Positions 8,972 to 16,988 of a stretch of 64,000 nt of DNA are shown in pieces. The translations under genes were made by a program, and so were the position numbers. Where the stretch lies: assembly GCF_000224515.1 (NCBI RefSeq), contig NZ_AGAF01000124.1:1-64000 (forward strand). Direction: 5' to 3'. Every line of letters starts with the position of its first letter. Position 1 is the stretch's first letter. Source of the DNA: Desulfosporosinus sp. OT (GTDB lineage Bacteria > Bacillota > Desulfitobacteriia > Desulfitobacteriales > Desulfitobacteriaceae). The notes below the pieces were generated by a model. It was not told the origin of the DNA. It saw only the letters and a list, made by a program, of their open reading frames with translations, and did no database searches.

Positions 8972-9160
8972 TTACAAGTGATTGATCTCACCTTGAAGAC
9001 ATTCCAGACAGATATTTTCCTGCGTTCGATGATCGCCTGTACTTTGTTTCAGTTGTATAATCTTCGATCGAAAACCGAACCGGCAAGGTTTCTCGATAAT
9101 GGGTGTATCCTTATGGGTTTTCCCACAGATCTCACATCTCAGCGTATCCTTGTTCTCCAC
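8972..9160 (-). CDS. Small zinc-ribbon protein
   Basis: A 62-residue protein starts at GTG 9158-9160 with AAGGAG ten bases upstream. It has LRCEICGKTH near the N-terminus and ICLECLQGE near the C-terminus, a two-CxxC zinc ribbon. It resembles the broken ribbon protein at 7548-7750 in size and design, though not in detailed sequence. Such proteins are common accessory genes in phages and integrative elements; DNA or RNA binding is possible but not shown. Confidence 0.65.
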   Translation of the reverse strand: MENKDTLRCEICGKTHKDTPIIEKPCRFGFRSKIIQLKQSTGDHRTQENICLECLQGEINHL

Positions 9161-9195
9161 GGCTAATTAACTCCTTTCATCGCTCGGTTTATAGT

Positions 9196-9505
9196 TCAAA
9201 AATTAAAGAGGGTTTCCGTCATCGTCCTTGCTGCAACTGAATTGATCCATAAGACTTCTTCTCGCTCACGGTCACCTTCAGCAAATGCCTTAACTGTTTT
9301 ACGATTCCAGTGCTTAAGTCTGGCGTCATACAAGTCGCATGAGTAACCACTTAGTAATACGGGTCCGGGATGTTGGTCCAAGACCTCTATCAGCTGAACA
9401 TGATCTTTATCCGTCATTTCATTGGCATAAATACGTTTTGATCTTGTCGACAGCGGATAAGGCGGATCAGCGTGGATAAGGACTTCCTTGAGCCGTTTTC
9501 TGGAG
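9196..9505 (-). pseudogene. Adenine methyltransferase (D12 class), C-terminal fragment
   Basis: The frame that ends at 9196 contains KEVLIHADPPYPLSTRSKRI, YANEMTDKDHVQL, HPGPVLLSGYSCDLYDARLK and WINSVAARTM, the second half of a phage D12-type adenine methyltransferase including the DPPY catalytic motif. The S-adenosylmethionine-binding motif I and N-terminal half are absent. Upstream the sequence passes, out of frame, into a cytosine methyltransferase fragment, so no active enzyme is expected. A deletion that joined two neighbouring methyltransferase genes explains it. Confidence 0.8.
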
Positions 9506-9991
9506 AAGCAGTCCAGACACTCCTTTACAGGGCGGGCTGAGAAAGATGACATCCGGATAGTCTCCCTGAGCTGCTGCCAAAAGATCCTCGGTCGTTGACT
9601 CATGCCACTCCGGTCCAGGTTCACGTCCGTGAAAGGCGATATAATCCCGTCGTTCAAAGAGATCCATTGGGGTTGCTTGTACCCATGTAAGGTATTTAAA
9701 ATCTTCACAAGCTAACGGATCAACGTCCACGCCGCCCAGCGTTTTAAATTGCCCTGTTACGCCTTTGAAGTTGTCCAGAGCATTTTGAAACCCCAAAGCT
9801 CCTCCGCCAGAACCTGAAAACAAGTGGAACACTTTGAATGTTTTAAACGTTTTAACCTGAGAACTTAACCTTCGTTCATAATTATAACCGTCGTTTAATT
9901 GGGCTGGTTTGTGCCCTGTGCTTATATCCAACCGGTAATGCCCTGGAGTAGATTTGTTGTTACGTTCTTTCCTCTCATGCTGATTTGACAT
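9495..9991 (-). pseudogene. DNA cytosine-5 methyltransferase, N-terminal fragment
   Basis: Start ATG 9989-9991 behind AAGGCGGCTG (an in-frame ATG lies at 10009). Motif I is FHLFSGSGGGALGFQNAL, followed by a DVDPLACEDF motif and motif IV with the catalytic Cys, IFLSPPCKGVSGLL, at about residue 155. The frame then ends within about 15 codons (stop near 9467), losing motifs VI-X and the target recognition domain; normal enzymes are over 350 residues. It is joined to the adenine methyltransferase fragment by an out-of-frame deletion, so it should be inactive. Confidence 0.85.
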
Positions 9992-10009
9992 CAGCCGCCT
10001 TACTAGCAT

Positions 10010-10302
10010 CGTTTTTCCTCCCAGCTTGTTATTTGCTCATCGGATTTAATATCGACCGTTCATCCCTCTTGTCAGAAAAAATAAGTTTATAATTCTTGTA
10101 ATCGCAAAGACTAATTTAGTAATTTTGATTTGGTTTTAGAGAAGAGAAAAGAATGAATGCACCAGATTAGAAAAATCCTACGATCCCCTTGAAATACAAT
10201 CCGTCTTCAACGTAACCCCACCCAGACTCAAATAACATCTTTGATCTTAAGCAGACAGTCCAAGTCGTTCTGCTTTCTTGAAGTAAGGGGGTACATAATC
10301 CA
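10010..10302. other. Intergenic, AT-rich, probable promoter region
   Basis: About 290 bases between divergent genes. AT-rich with no open frame of note. I see no clear operator or repeat. Confidence 0.4.
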
Positions 10303-10521
10303 ATGTCCAGTAAACTAAAGATTGAAATCATTGATGATAAGACTGTGCTTGAAATCTATGAATCGGAACCTGGAAAACTAACCTTTGTGATGTATCCGGA
10401 TGATCCCAAAGACGATACCCTTCATGAAGTTACTGCGGATACCTCGAAGTTCTCTTCGTTGCTTAAGACCATTTGCGACATTCCAGCCCAAGTTTACCGG
10501 AAATGGGCTCCAACCAAGTAA
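10303..10521 (+). CDS. Small hypothetical protein
   Basis: A 72-residue protein (MSSKLKIEIIDDKTVLEIYE...) starts at ATG 10303 with AAGGGGG twelve bases upstream. It has alternating charged and hydrophobic residues, suggesting a small beta domain, and no Cys, signal or membrane segment. It runs against the direction of its neighbours and its last 59 bases overlap the convergent gene ending at 10463. I do not recognise it; it could be an accessory gene of the element. Confidence 0.45.
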   Translation: MSSKLKIEIIDDKTVLEIYESEPGKLTFVMYPDDPKDDTLHEVTADTSKFSSLLKTICDIPAQVYRKWAPTK

Positions 10522-10969
10522 CGTCATCGGAATAATTGATTCCTGTCCAGGAAGCAAACTGTTCGTTAGTAAATAAAATCCGGACATTTTTTAAAAACGG
10601 ATTCCTTTGGTATTCATCAGTTTCCGTCTCCCGATATTCGATTAGTTGAGACCATATTGCTGAGATAAAATCATCCTCACTCAAAAAACGGGAAATTGGC
10701 AGCGTTTGGACAAATTGGGTACGCTTTTTACCAATAGACGTTTCAGCGTAATCTTCTTTCTCTCTGTGGCGGTAATCGCTATACACTAGGAACATTCCAA
10801 AATGGTACATAAAGATATCGATTTCACCACTCATATGCTTGTCGATAATTAGCTTTACGAAGATAAGCCGATTTGATTTCGACTTTATCAGTTCATAAGG
10901 GATAAGGACTCTATGCTGAAGTTGAAGATTCGTGAAGAATGCCCTTGGATATTGGTATTCGTAGCTCAC
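10463..10969 (-). CDS. Hypothetical protein of the element
   Basis: A 168-residue protein, soluble-looking, with natural amino-acid composition (YPRAFFTNLQLQHRVLIPYE, a KSNRLIFVKLIIDKHMSGEI strand-like stretch, then IGKKRTQFVQTLPISRFLSE). I recognise no family. No signal peptide or membrane helix. It overlaps a short convergent gene by 59 bases at its 3' end. It sits at the head of the leftward methyltransferase block and after a string of very small genes, so it is probably an accessory early gene. Confidence 0.5.
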   Translation of the reverse strand: MSYEYQYPRAFFTNLQLQHRVLIPYELIKSKSNRLIFVKLIIDKHMSGEIDIFMYHFGMFLVYSDYRHREKEDYAETSIGKKRTQFVQTLPISRFLSEDDFISAIWSQLIEYRETETDEYQRNPFLKNVRILFTNEQFASWTGINYSDDVTWLEPISGKLGLECRKWS

Positions 10970-10991
10970 AGATTGACTATGAATAGATTGG

Positions 10992-11099
10992 TTAGATTAC
11001 GGGCCATGTGACTCTTGATCTACCTCCCAATCCCTGTGTATTGAGTCCGTCAAACATTTTTTCTAATTGCTTCATTGAATCTTTTAAGTCGATTGACAT
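10992..11099 (-). CDS. Tiny 35-residue protein
   Basis: ATG 11097-11099 lies behind AGAAAGGGGGAACCAAT. The frame reads MSIDLKDSMKQLEKMFDGLN, then TQGLGGRSRVTWPVI and a stop. The N-terminal half is an amphipathic helix. The ribosome binding site matches that of the neighbouring small genes, which supports real translation. Function unknown. Confidence 0.5.
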   Translation of the reverse strand: MSIDLKDSMKQLEKMFDGLNTQGLGGRSRVTWPVI

Positions 11100-11118
11100 A
11101 TTGGTTCCCCCTTTCTCT

Positions 11119-11247
11119 TTACAACTTTACTGATCTGCCCTTAAGGAATTGATTTTGTATCCAACCGCTATGAGTTAAGGCATAATAAGCGTAGGACAAA
11201 TCCTCTCTCGCATTGATAGTTTCAACCCCAAAAGGCTTCAGCGCCAT
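11119..11247 (-). CDS. Tiny 42-residue protein, translationally coupled
   Basis: ATG 11245-11247 lies inside the end of the preceding tiny gene and behind CAGGGGGTATACCAA. The frame is MALKPFGVETINAREDLSYA followed by YYALTHSGWIQNQ and a basic tail, with stop TAA at 11119. The overlap (ATGGCGCTGA) suggests coupled translation. Unrecognised. Confidence 0.5.
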   Translation of the reverse strand: MALKPFGVETINAREDLSYAYYALTHSGWIQNQFLKGRSVKL

Positions 11248-11330
11248 TTGGTATACCCCCTGTAACCTGACTTATCAACGGTAACACCCAGCTTATATCC
11301 ATTGATTTCAACGTTAAAGTTGTGTTTCAA
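11238..11330 (-). CDS. Tiny 30-residue protein
   Basis: TTG 11328-11330 behind AGAGGTGATTCAAA starts MKHNFNVEINGYKLGVTVDK and ends SGYRGYTKWR. It looks like a small beta-hairpin protein and overlaps the next tiny gene by 10 bases. Confidence 0.45.
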   Translation of the reverse strand: MKHNFNVEINGYKLGVTVDKSGYRGYTKWR

Positions 11331-11385
11331 TTTGAATCACCTCTTTAAAGCATGTCCATCATAAAAAAGGGACTTGTTACCTTTC

Positions 11386-11556
11386 TCACATCTTAGCCAC
11401 TAATGATGACGTTAACTTATCCCTATCTTCATACTCTCGGAGGATATTAAGTATCAGGCGTTCATATGCTTTTTGTATTAGTTGGGGATCTGGCTTTCCA
11501 TGCTGTGTGACGCTTATTTTTTGACCTTTTATGGTCATAACGGTTGTATTGGCCAT
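11386..11556 (-). CDS. Small hypothetical protein
   Basis: I chose ATG 11554-11556 because GGGGGAAGAACTTG precedes it; an in-frame start 45 bases earlier would translate the ribosome binding site itself. The 56-residue product begins MANTTVMTIKGQKISVTQHG and continues with an amphipathic helix (KAYERLILNILREYEDRDKL). It is one of a set of small leftward early genes. Unrecognised. Confidence 0.55.
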   Translation of the reverse strand: MANTTVMTIKGQKISVTQHGKPDPQLIQKAYERLILNILREYEDRDKLTSSLVAKM

Positions 11557-11626
11557 CAAGTTCTTCCCCCTTTCTCCTTCCCTTACATTCTTACGCGCCA
11601 CTGGTTGGTTACTGGGCTTATCTAAA

Positions 11627-11728
11627 TTAAGTAATTTCAGTTATTGCGGTATCCATTTTAAATAGGGCTCTTGAGTATTGGTTAAAGCCAAAGCAATCCA
11701 GTAAAATATGTTCGGCATATTCTTCCAT
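11627..11728 (-). CDS. Possible 33-residue protein
   Basis: The frame from ATG 11726-11728 reads MEEYAEHILLDCFGFNQYSR and ALFKMDTAITEIT. The composition is protein-like and it fits the spacing of the small-gene array, but no good ribosome binding site precedes it. Confidence 0.3.
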   Translation of the reverse strand: MEEYAEHILLDCFGFNQYSRALFKMDTAITEIT

Positions 11729-11740
11729 TGCAATAAAAAT

Positions 11741-11971
11741 CTAAGATTTCCTTACATGATGTAGACTACAGTTCACACCGTCCCATATCTGACACTCTTG
11801 GCGAATGCAATCGTATAAATTATGAATTGGAAATCCGTTATGATCTCTATAAACCAAAGGATACATAAAAGGACATTTTCGAGCAGGATGTTTCTCGTTT
11901 GTAGCCTTAGTAGCTGCTACTTGATTGCATACGTGTAGCACAGGCTTTCTTTTAGACAAAAATCCAAACAT
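11741..11971 (-). CDS. Small cysteine-containing protein
   Basis: A 76-residue protein starts at ATG 11969-11971 behind an excellent GAGGAGGTCAGAG site. Cysteines at HVCNQV, RKCPFM, YDCIRQEC and VNCSLHH could bind a metal. No signal peptide. It is preceded by a decayed gene and the Cro-like regulator, so it is an early-region gene of the element; the function is unknown. Confidence 0.6.
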   Translation of the reverse strand: MFGFLSKRKPVLHVCNQVAATKATNEKHPARKCPFMYPLVYRDHNGFPIHNLYDCIRQECQIWDGVNCSLHHVRKS

Positions 11972-12113
11972 CTCTGACCTCCTCTGTTATATTTGAGGCT
12001 TTATAGCTATGCGAAAAAATTAATAATCAGGCCGTTCATCGTTAAAGTCAAATACTAGCACTCATTTAGTGACTCTCTGGGTCATATGTTCATGATCTGA
12101 TGCTCGAATAAGT

Positions 12114-12335
12114 TCATATACCAAACCACCAATCACCTTTGTGGAGGGCCTTATTCCATTCTCTATCATAATTAACCATCAAGGAATCATTCTTCCATAG
12201 TTCTAATTTTGAAATCTTACCGCCGATTATGCCCAAATTTGATGAATCAAGGTAAACTTTAAATAGTATTCCCGAATATTTCCTTCCATCCAGATAGGGC
12301 TTTTGGAAAAAAAGTTGAATTTCTTTATAATCGAA
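12114..12335 (-). pseudogene. Decayed gene fragment
   Basis: An open minus-strand frame of about 73 codons has no start codon (a stop lies just upstream) yet is clearly protein-like: LDGRKYSGILFKVYLDSSNL, then GGKISKLELWKND and NYDREWNKALHKGDWWFGI. The ISKLEL...NYDREW pattern is reminiscent of small phage proteins, but I cannot name the family with confidence. Confidence 0.45.
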
Positions 12336-12499
12336 TTAAGATTGCTTATGAAGAAATTGCATTTAGAACTAAAACCATAACTATTGGGCGACCACTACGG
12401 GAGTAAACTTTTTTCAATCCATAATCCGAACACTACTTTTCCTGCTCCATCATGTTTTGAGCCTAAGCCTTATGAATAAAGAATATGGGTATTTCCTGA

Positions 12500-12733
12500 T
12501 TAGCTCACGCTTCTTACCTCTTTATCAACTTTGCATTTTGACATGTTACAAGGCAAAAAAATATCTGTTGGGTTCATGCCTAGTACTTCCGCTATGTCGA
12601 TTGCCATTTGAAGAGATAATTTGCGCTTTCCATTTTCGAGTTGAGAAAGAAAACTATCGGAAATTTTCAGCTTTTTAGCAACTTCTAGTTGTGTAAGGCC
12701 AGCTTTTTCTCTCGCTTCCTTAATAGTACTCAT
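12500..12733 (-). CDS. Cro-like XRE-family regulator
   Basis: A 77-residue protein consists almost entirely of a lambda-repressor-type helix-turn-helix: EAREKAGLTQLEVAKKLKIS and DSFLSQLENGKRKLS. Start ATG 12731-12733 follows GGAGGTGAATAAATA. It is the first gene of the leftward early block and diverges from the CI-like repressor at 12863, the usual lysis-lysogeny type switch of Gram-positive prophages and ICEs. It likely binds operators in the 129-bp intergenic region. Confidence 0.85.
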   Translation of the reverse strand: MSTIKEAREKAGLTQLEVAKKLKISDSFLSQLENGKRKLSLQMAIDIAEVLGMNPTDIFLPCNMSKCKVDKEVRSVS

Positions 12734-12862
12734 TATTTATTCACCTCCAACTTTGCGTTTTGTCAATAATAAAATATGAACTTTCGTTATTGCCAAGTAT
12801 GTCAACTTTTTAATGACTTTGCAACTTGCAAGGATATAATAGAATTAGTGAGGTGATACATT
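12734..12862. promoter_or_regulatory. Divergent switch region between Cro-like and CI-like genes
   Basis: This spacer carries a TATAAT box at 12835-12840 for the rightward gene, overlapped by TTGCAACTTGCAA, an imperfect palindrome (12819-12831). The partly related tracts CAACTTTGCG, GAACTTTCG and CAACTTTTTAA (at about 12748, 12779 and 12803) may be operator half-sites. Assignment is by position and motif only. Confidence 0.5.
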
Positions 12863-13270
12863 ATGACTTTTGGGCAACGCATGAAAAATGCACGAGAGGA
12901 AAAAGGACTAACTCAAAAAGAATTAGCCGAAATTCTTTTTCTTGGTGAGTCTACTATCTCGTTTTATGAATCTGATAAGAGAGAACCTAAATTTGATATA
13001 TTATATAAAATTTCAGAAGCACTTGAGATTTCAGTAGATTATCTTATCGGACGGACTAATATTCCTAATCCAACCATTAGTAACGATCCCGATGATGACA
13101 TTCAACCGACCCCACCAGATCGGATTCGTACTTTCCAAAAGAAAATTGGAGAATTAAGTCCAGAAAGTTTGTCCTTTTTAGAATTCCAACTTGAAAAGCT
13201 CCGAGAACTTGACATACAAGCCGTTGAACACAGACGGGCCAAACGCGATACTCAGAGAAATAAAAAATAG
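12863..13270 (+). CDS. CI-like XRE-family repressor
   Basis: A 135-residue protein with ATG 12863 behind GAGGTGATACATT. Residues 1-65 form an XRE helix-turn-helix (NAREEKGLTQKELAEILFLG, TISFYESDKREPK, YLIGRTN). The rest is a charged linker and helical tail (RTFQKKIGELSPESLSFLEF). There is no LexA-like protease domain, so relief of repression would depend on a partner such as the ImmA-type protease encoded at 13866, as in ICEBs1 ImmR/ImmA. That pairing is inferred from order and family. Confidence 0.85.
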   Translation: MTFGQRMKNAREEKGLTQKELAEILFLGESTISFYESDKREPKFDILYKISEALEISVDYLIGRTNIPNPTISNDPDDDIQPTPPDRIRTFQKKIGELSPESLSFLEFQLEKLRELDIQAVEHRRAKRDTQRNKK

Positions 13271-13286
13271 AAGTGGTGAGGAGAAA

Positions 13287-13460
13287 ATGGGACGTAAAAT
13301 CAGCCTTATAACCTTATTAATACAAGCATCATTTTAATTTAATTTCTTTCCTGCTTTAGGCGATAATCTATCTTGTTTTGCTAGTGGACAAGGTCCCAAT
13401 AGTGGTCTAACTAATGCGGCTATTACAACTACGCCTCCTTACGGGATAACAGCGAAGTGA
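13287..13460 (+). pseudogene. Short secreted-peptide gene with an internal stop
   Basis: ATG 13287 follows GTGAGGAGAAA, an excellent site. The frame gives MGRKISLITLLIQASF, a TAA at 13335-13337, and then continues in the same frame as FNFFPALGDNLSCFASGQGP and a 20-residue tail ending PPYGITAK, stop 13458-13460. Ignoring the stop, this is a 57-residue peptide with a hydrophobic signal-like start. Its place between the repressor and the ImmA-type protease is where phage or ICE signalling peptides can lie. It is either decayed or an upstream minigene. Confidence 0.45.
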
Positions 13461-13511
13461 CACTCCTTTGTGCTTTACTGGGTATAATCCAAGTATGAAA
13501 GGGGACTAAAG

Positions 13512-13790
13512 ATGGATAATGAGAGATTTCAAGAGTTAGACTTAACTAAATTAGAGGATAATGAAAAATTCCAACAGCTAGTTGCAAAACAATTTACGAG
13601 AATAAATGAACGATTTGAACATGTAGATAAACACCTAGACAGTATCGAGACTCTTCTTAAACAAAATCACGAAGATACGGAAAAGATGGCTATACAGGTC
13701 GAACAACTAGTAACTGAACATAACGATCTTATGGACTATTTTCTAAAAGGACTGGAATCGAATAAAAACAAACAGACGACAACTATCTAA
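13512..13790 (+). CDS. Small coiled-coil protein
   Basis: A 92-residue protein starts at ATG 13512 behind AAGGGGACTAAAG. After an acidic N-terminus, heptad-like repeats (FTRINERFEHVDKHLDSIET, KMAIQVEQLVTEHNDLM) predict a continuous coiled coil. It has no Cys and no signal. Its stop codon lies in the loop of the terminator at 13777-13812. It belongs to the rightward repressor-ImmA-integrase block; function unknown. Confidence 0.65.
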   Translation: MDNERFQELDLTKLEDNEKFQQLVAKQFTRINERFEHVDKHLDSIETLLKQNHEDTEKMAIQVEQLVTEHNDLMDYFLKGLESNKNKQTTTI

Positions 13791-13812
13791 AAAATAGTTG
13801 TCGTTTTAATTT
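13777..13812 (+). terminator. Rho-independent terminator
   Basis: CGACAACTAT (13777-13786) pairs perfectly with ATAGTTGTCG (13794-13803), loop of 7 bases, followed by TTTTAATTT. The upstream gene's stop codon is in the loop. Confidence 0.85.
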
Positions 13813-13865
13813 CGACAATTTTTTTATATTGTTCTTAATATCTGACAACAAGTGCGGGGTTCGAT

Positions 13866-14642
13866 ATGTGGAAAAGTGGCGTTAGTGGAGAAATGATAGC
13901 AAGATCCTTTATGTTTAGTTATCTACCCCATGCAGATTATCCATTAAATCTGATACATGTTGCTGTTGCTATTGAGACTAAGTTTGACATTGAAGTTATC
14001 ATGGAGGAGTGTGACTGCGTTCCACGAGAAATAACGGCACAACTCGCTTGCTCTGATTGGGTAGCGTATATCCTTATTAATAAATTTCATCATCTGAACA
14101 AAAAGCGTTTTGGCATTTGTCATGAGTTTGGGCACTTATTACTTGAACATAAACACGGTAATCTTTATCCAGGATCAAGCGAACCCGATGAAGAAAAAGA
14201 CGAAGCGAATAATTTTGCCGCTGCTTTATTAATGCCATCCAATCTTGTATATAGTTTGGCAAGAAGATACTCGGATAATTTTACATATCTAATCCAAAAA
14301 ATGACTCAGTATTTCAAGGTTAGTACTGAAGCTGCAGCTCGGCGTTTAGTTGATACAGATTATATGCCTGGACTTATTGCTCTTGTCGACCCCTATCTTG
14401 GAAGATTAAATTGGGAATATCATTCTCCAAGCTTAATGTTAGATCGTGAATCCTTCCGTGAATTCCTAGTACAATATTTTGCTCAACCAAAAAAGCGCGA
14501 AGAAAACCTTGAAATAATGGGCTACCCGTTTAAAATTGAGGCTAAGAGAATTTGGGGGAACAAGTACCTTTTGGCATGCGTACCATATACGATGAGTATT
14601 AAGTGTCTCAAAGAGTCCGCCTCCGGGTATAGTGGAAAATGA
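13866..14642 (+). CDS. ImmA/IrrE-family metallopeptidase
   Basis: A 258-residue zinc protease. The HExxH-type site is in RFGICHEFGHLLLEHKH at about residue 95, and the second conserved block EANNFAAALLMPSNLVYSLA follows. The C-terminal third is variable. In ICEBs1, ImmA cleaves the repressor ImmR to release excision genes; here the likely target is the CI-like protein at 12863, which has no self-cleavage domain. The ATG at 13866 is preceded by only a weak GGGG. No signal peptide, so it is cytoplasmic. Family is certain; the target is inferred from context. Confidence 0.9.
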   Translation: MWKSGVSGEMIARSFMFSYLPHADYPLNLIHVAVAIETKFDIEVIMEECDCVPREITAQLACSDWVAYILINKFHHLNKKRFGICHEFGHLLLEHKHGNLYPGSSEPDEEKDEANNFAAALLMPSNLVYSLARRYSDNFTYLIQKMTQYFKVSTEAAARRLVDTDYMPGLIALVDPYLGRLNWEYHSPSLMLDRESFREFLVQYFAQPKKREENLEIMGYPFKIEAKRIWGNKYLLACVPYTMSIKCLKESASGYSGK

Positions 14643-14677
14643 AATAAACAAAAAAATAACTGAAAAGGATGGCAAAC

Positions 14678-16276
14678 ATGGAAGTACAAAAGTGGGCCAT
14701 TTATGGTCGCGTTTCGACGGATCATGAAAACCAAAAAACCTCTATACCTAATCAATTAAATTACTGCACCGAATGGGTCCATCGCTCTGGAGGTGTTGTT
14801 TATGATACCTATATCGACGATGGCCTTTCCGGAAAATCTATGCTCATAAGGCCCGATGTCCAACGCCTACTAGCCGATGCTGAAGCCAAGAAGTTCTGTG
14901 GAGTGGTGTTTAATAATATCTCACGCTTTGGCCGGGATAACCTTGATCTCCTATGGATGAAACGAAAGATCTGTGACGAATGGGATCTTCGCATGATTGG
15001 CCTAGAAGAAGGCTATGATTCCAGCAAAGATGACGATGAGCTTCTTTTCATGATACACGCAGGTATGAGCCAAAGCATGAGAAAAAAACTATCAAAGCAA
15101 ATAAGGCATGGCTGTATACGCAAGGCTGAAAGAGGTGAATTCGCGATACCAACGCCACCCTACGGTTACCGGCGCCCGCGTATAGTTATACGTGAAGACG
15201 GAACGGTTATCCGTCCGGAAAATTACAAACTACTAATAGATCCAGACACGGCTCCGATTGTGAGAAAAATTTTTGAATTAGTTAAACACGGACTTGGCGC
15301 ACACCTAATTATTGCTGCAATGGAAAACGGAAATCCTCCTTTTGATATACCAATTCCGACTCGATTTGGAGCTGAACGTTGGAGCAAATCAACGATCTTT
15401 CATATATTGCATAATCCAGCTTACAAAGGCACTATAATTTTTAATCAGACTAAATCTAAGACCAAAAAAAATCCTGAGTCAGAATGGATCATCCACGAGA
15501 ATGCCCATGAAGCAATAGTGAGCAAAAAACTTTGGGACGAAGTACAAGAGATTATAGGGCGGCGTAGAACAAACAAAGCACTTGGTACGAACAGAGCTCT
15601 GCTTTCAGGTATTGCAAAATGTGGTCTTTGCGGCAAAGGAATGATCCACGCTAGTGCCAAAGCTGCCAGTGGCACAGTTAATATGGTATACAAGCGTTAT
15701 TTTTACTACCGGTGTATCCATGGTCATTTGACAGAGAAAGATTCGATGATTCAAATTAGGGAAGAGGTTCTTAATGAGGTTATATTAAACGCTTTGCAAG
15801 AAATTAGTTTTGATCTTAGCCTAGTCGATAGCTTAGTAAGTAACCAAAAAGAAAACCTGCACGGACAAAGCATGGAGAACGATAAAGAGATTAAGAAAAT
15901 AGACAAAGAGTTAACTAAGATCGAGAAAGCTTTCCGTAAAGATCTTGAGCTTTACCGTGCTGAAGGTATCACAATAAATCAATTTAAGGATCTTCAGGCA
16001 GAAAACACTTTAGCCAGGGAGAATCTTATGCGTCGGCGGGCATTGCTCGAACAATCGCACTCATTAGAAGAATCCTTGGAGGGCAGAGTTAAATATGTCA
16101 AAGAAAAACTGGCCAGATTTTCTCAAGTAGACAAATCTGACCATGCACAATTAAAGATGTTCATTTCAGACGTAGTTGAAAAGGTCGTAGTAAACTCCAA
16201 AACCGATGTTGAGATATACTACCGTGGACTAAATCAAGATTTGCCCGTTGTTTCCCCGTTTTTAGTGCGTGTGTAA
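14678..16276 (+). CDS. Large serine recombinase (phage/ICE integrase)
   Basis: A 532-residue site-specific recombinase. The N-terminal resolvase domain has the catalytic Ser in YGRVSTDHENQKTSI and the conserved DDGLSGKSMLIRPDVQ and ISRFGRDNLDLL. A recombinase domain follows (KHGLGAHLIIAAMENG), then a zinc ribbon (AKCGLCGKGMIHAS...YYRCIHGH) and a long coiled coil (IKKIDKELTKIEKAFRKDLE). I chose ATG 14678 (AAGGAT nine bases upstream) over the ATG at 14669. It is the last gene of the element, the usual place beside an attachment site. The last 82 bases of conserved sequence recur at 25985-26066. Confidence 0.95.
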   Translation: MEVQKWAIYGRVSTDHENQKTSIPNQLNYCTEWVHRSGGVVYDTYIDDGLSGKSMLIRPDVQRLLADAEAKKFCGVVFNNISRFGRDNLDLLWMKRKICDEWDLRMIGLEEGYDSSKDDDELLFMIHAGMSQSMRKKLSKQIRHGCIRKAERGEFAIPTPPYGYRRPRIVIREDGTVIRPENYKLLIDPDTAPIVRKIFELVKHGLGAHLIIAAMENGNPPFDIPIPTRFGAERWSKSTIFHILHNPAYKGTIIFNQTKSKTKKNPESEWIIHENAHEAIVSKKLWDEVQEIIGRRRTNKALGTNRALLSGIAKCGLCGKGMIHASAKAASGTVNMVYKRYFYYRCIHGHLTEKDSMIQIREEVLNEVILNALQEISFDLSLVDSLVSNQKENLHGQSMENDKEIKKIDKELTKIEKAFRKDLELYRAEGITINQFKDLQAENTLARENLMRRRALLEQSHSLEESLEGRVKYVKEKLARFSQVDKSDHAQLKMFISDVVEKVVVNSKTDVEIYYRGLNQDLPVVSPFLVRV

Positions 16277-16285
16277 ACGCAAATA

Positions 16286-16308
16286 AGCCTCCGAAATAGC
16301 CGGAGGCT
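16286..16308. terminator. Hairpin terminator after the recombinase
   Basis: AGCCTCCG (16286-16293) and CGGAGGCT (16301-16308) form a perfect stem with a 7-base loop. An ACACATTTTT tail follows on the plus strand. Confidence 0.6.
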
Positions 16309-16328
16309 ACACATTTTTAAGAAATAAT

Positions 16329-16933
16329 TTACATGAGCACAGCATTCTCCTCTTCGAAATTTACATCTGAGTAGATAGCTGAAACAGTATCCTTTTTTAA
16401 ACTTTGAGCAGCTGTTTTGTTTGGAACATCTGGATACATTGAAGGTTCCGAAAACGCAGCGATTGCATGAGCAGTAACAATTCCATATATAGTGTTATTG
16501 AATAGTTCCGCAAAGTGAGTTTTTGTCATATGGGGCTTCGTGGAAAATGCTGAAAATCTTTGACCCATTCCGTAGATAAGCTCCCATGTAATTGAGCCGT
16601 AAAATGCTCCTTTTAAAGTAAGATGGTCTCTTCCTGTCTTTCTTAAAATGTTGTTAATGGAATTGCTAAGGCAGCTCCTGTAATATGATGTGTAATCTGA
16701 CCTAATATAAAATTCTTCCGTTGATTAGTTCTAAAAGGACGTACATAAACCGAACCAGCAATATGCCCATAAAGGGCTTCAGTTCTCTTAGCTCTCCAAA
16801 ATAATAAGTTTGGTATATCCATTGCTACGGTCCCTAATACACCTGAAAATATGCTAGCTGCGATAGAGTCTTTTATTTTTAAAATCCTTTGTATTGTTTT
16901 TAGAAATCTCATTAAGCTATTTAGTTGCTCCAT
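16329..16933 (-). pseudogene. Conserved membrane-associated protein, frameshifted
   Basis: ATG 16931-16933 follows AAGGAGGAAAAACC. The first part (MEQLNSLMRFLKTIQRILKI, then FSGVLGTVAMDIPNLLFWRA and QITHHITGAALAIPLTTF) ends at a stop near 16643. The next frame resumes at once with NILRKTGRDHLTLKGAFYGS, WELIYGMGQRF and the remainder to 16329. Joining the frames gives one protein of about 200 residues with at least two hydrophobic helices. A single-base change near 16645 therefore split it. I know no function; similar proteins seem to be conserved in related Peptococcaceae, but this is memory only. Confidence 0.7.
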
Positions 16934-16988
16934 TGGTTTTTCCTCCTTCACGTTTACTTATAATCAATTGCTTTTCAATAGCATTCCA

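Noticed and set aside
8806..8991. 61-codon minus-strand frame upstream of the replication gene
   Set aside because: It overlaps the replication gene start in another frame and has no ribosome binding site or motif.
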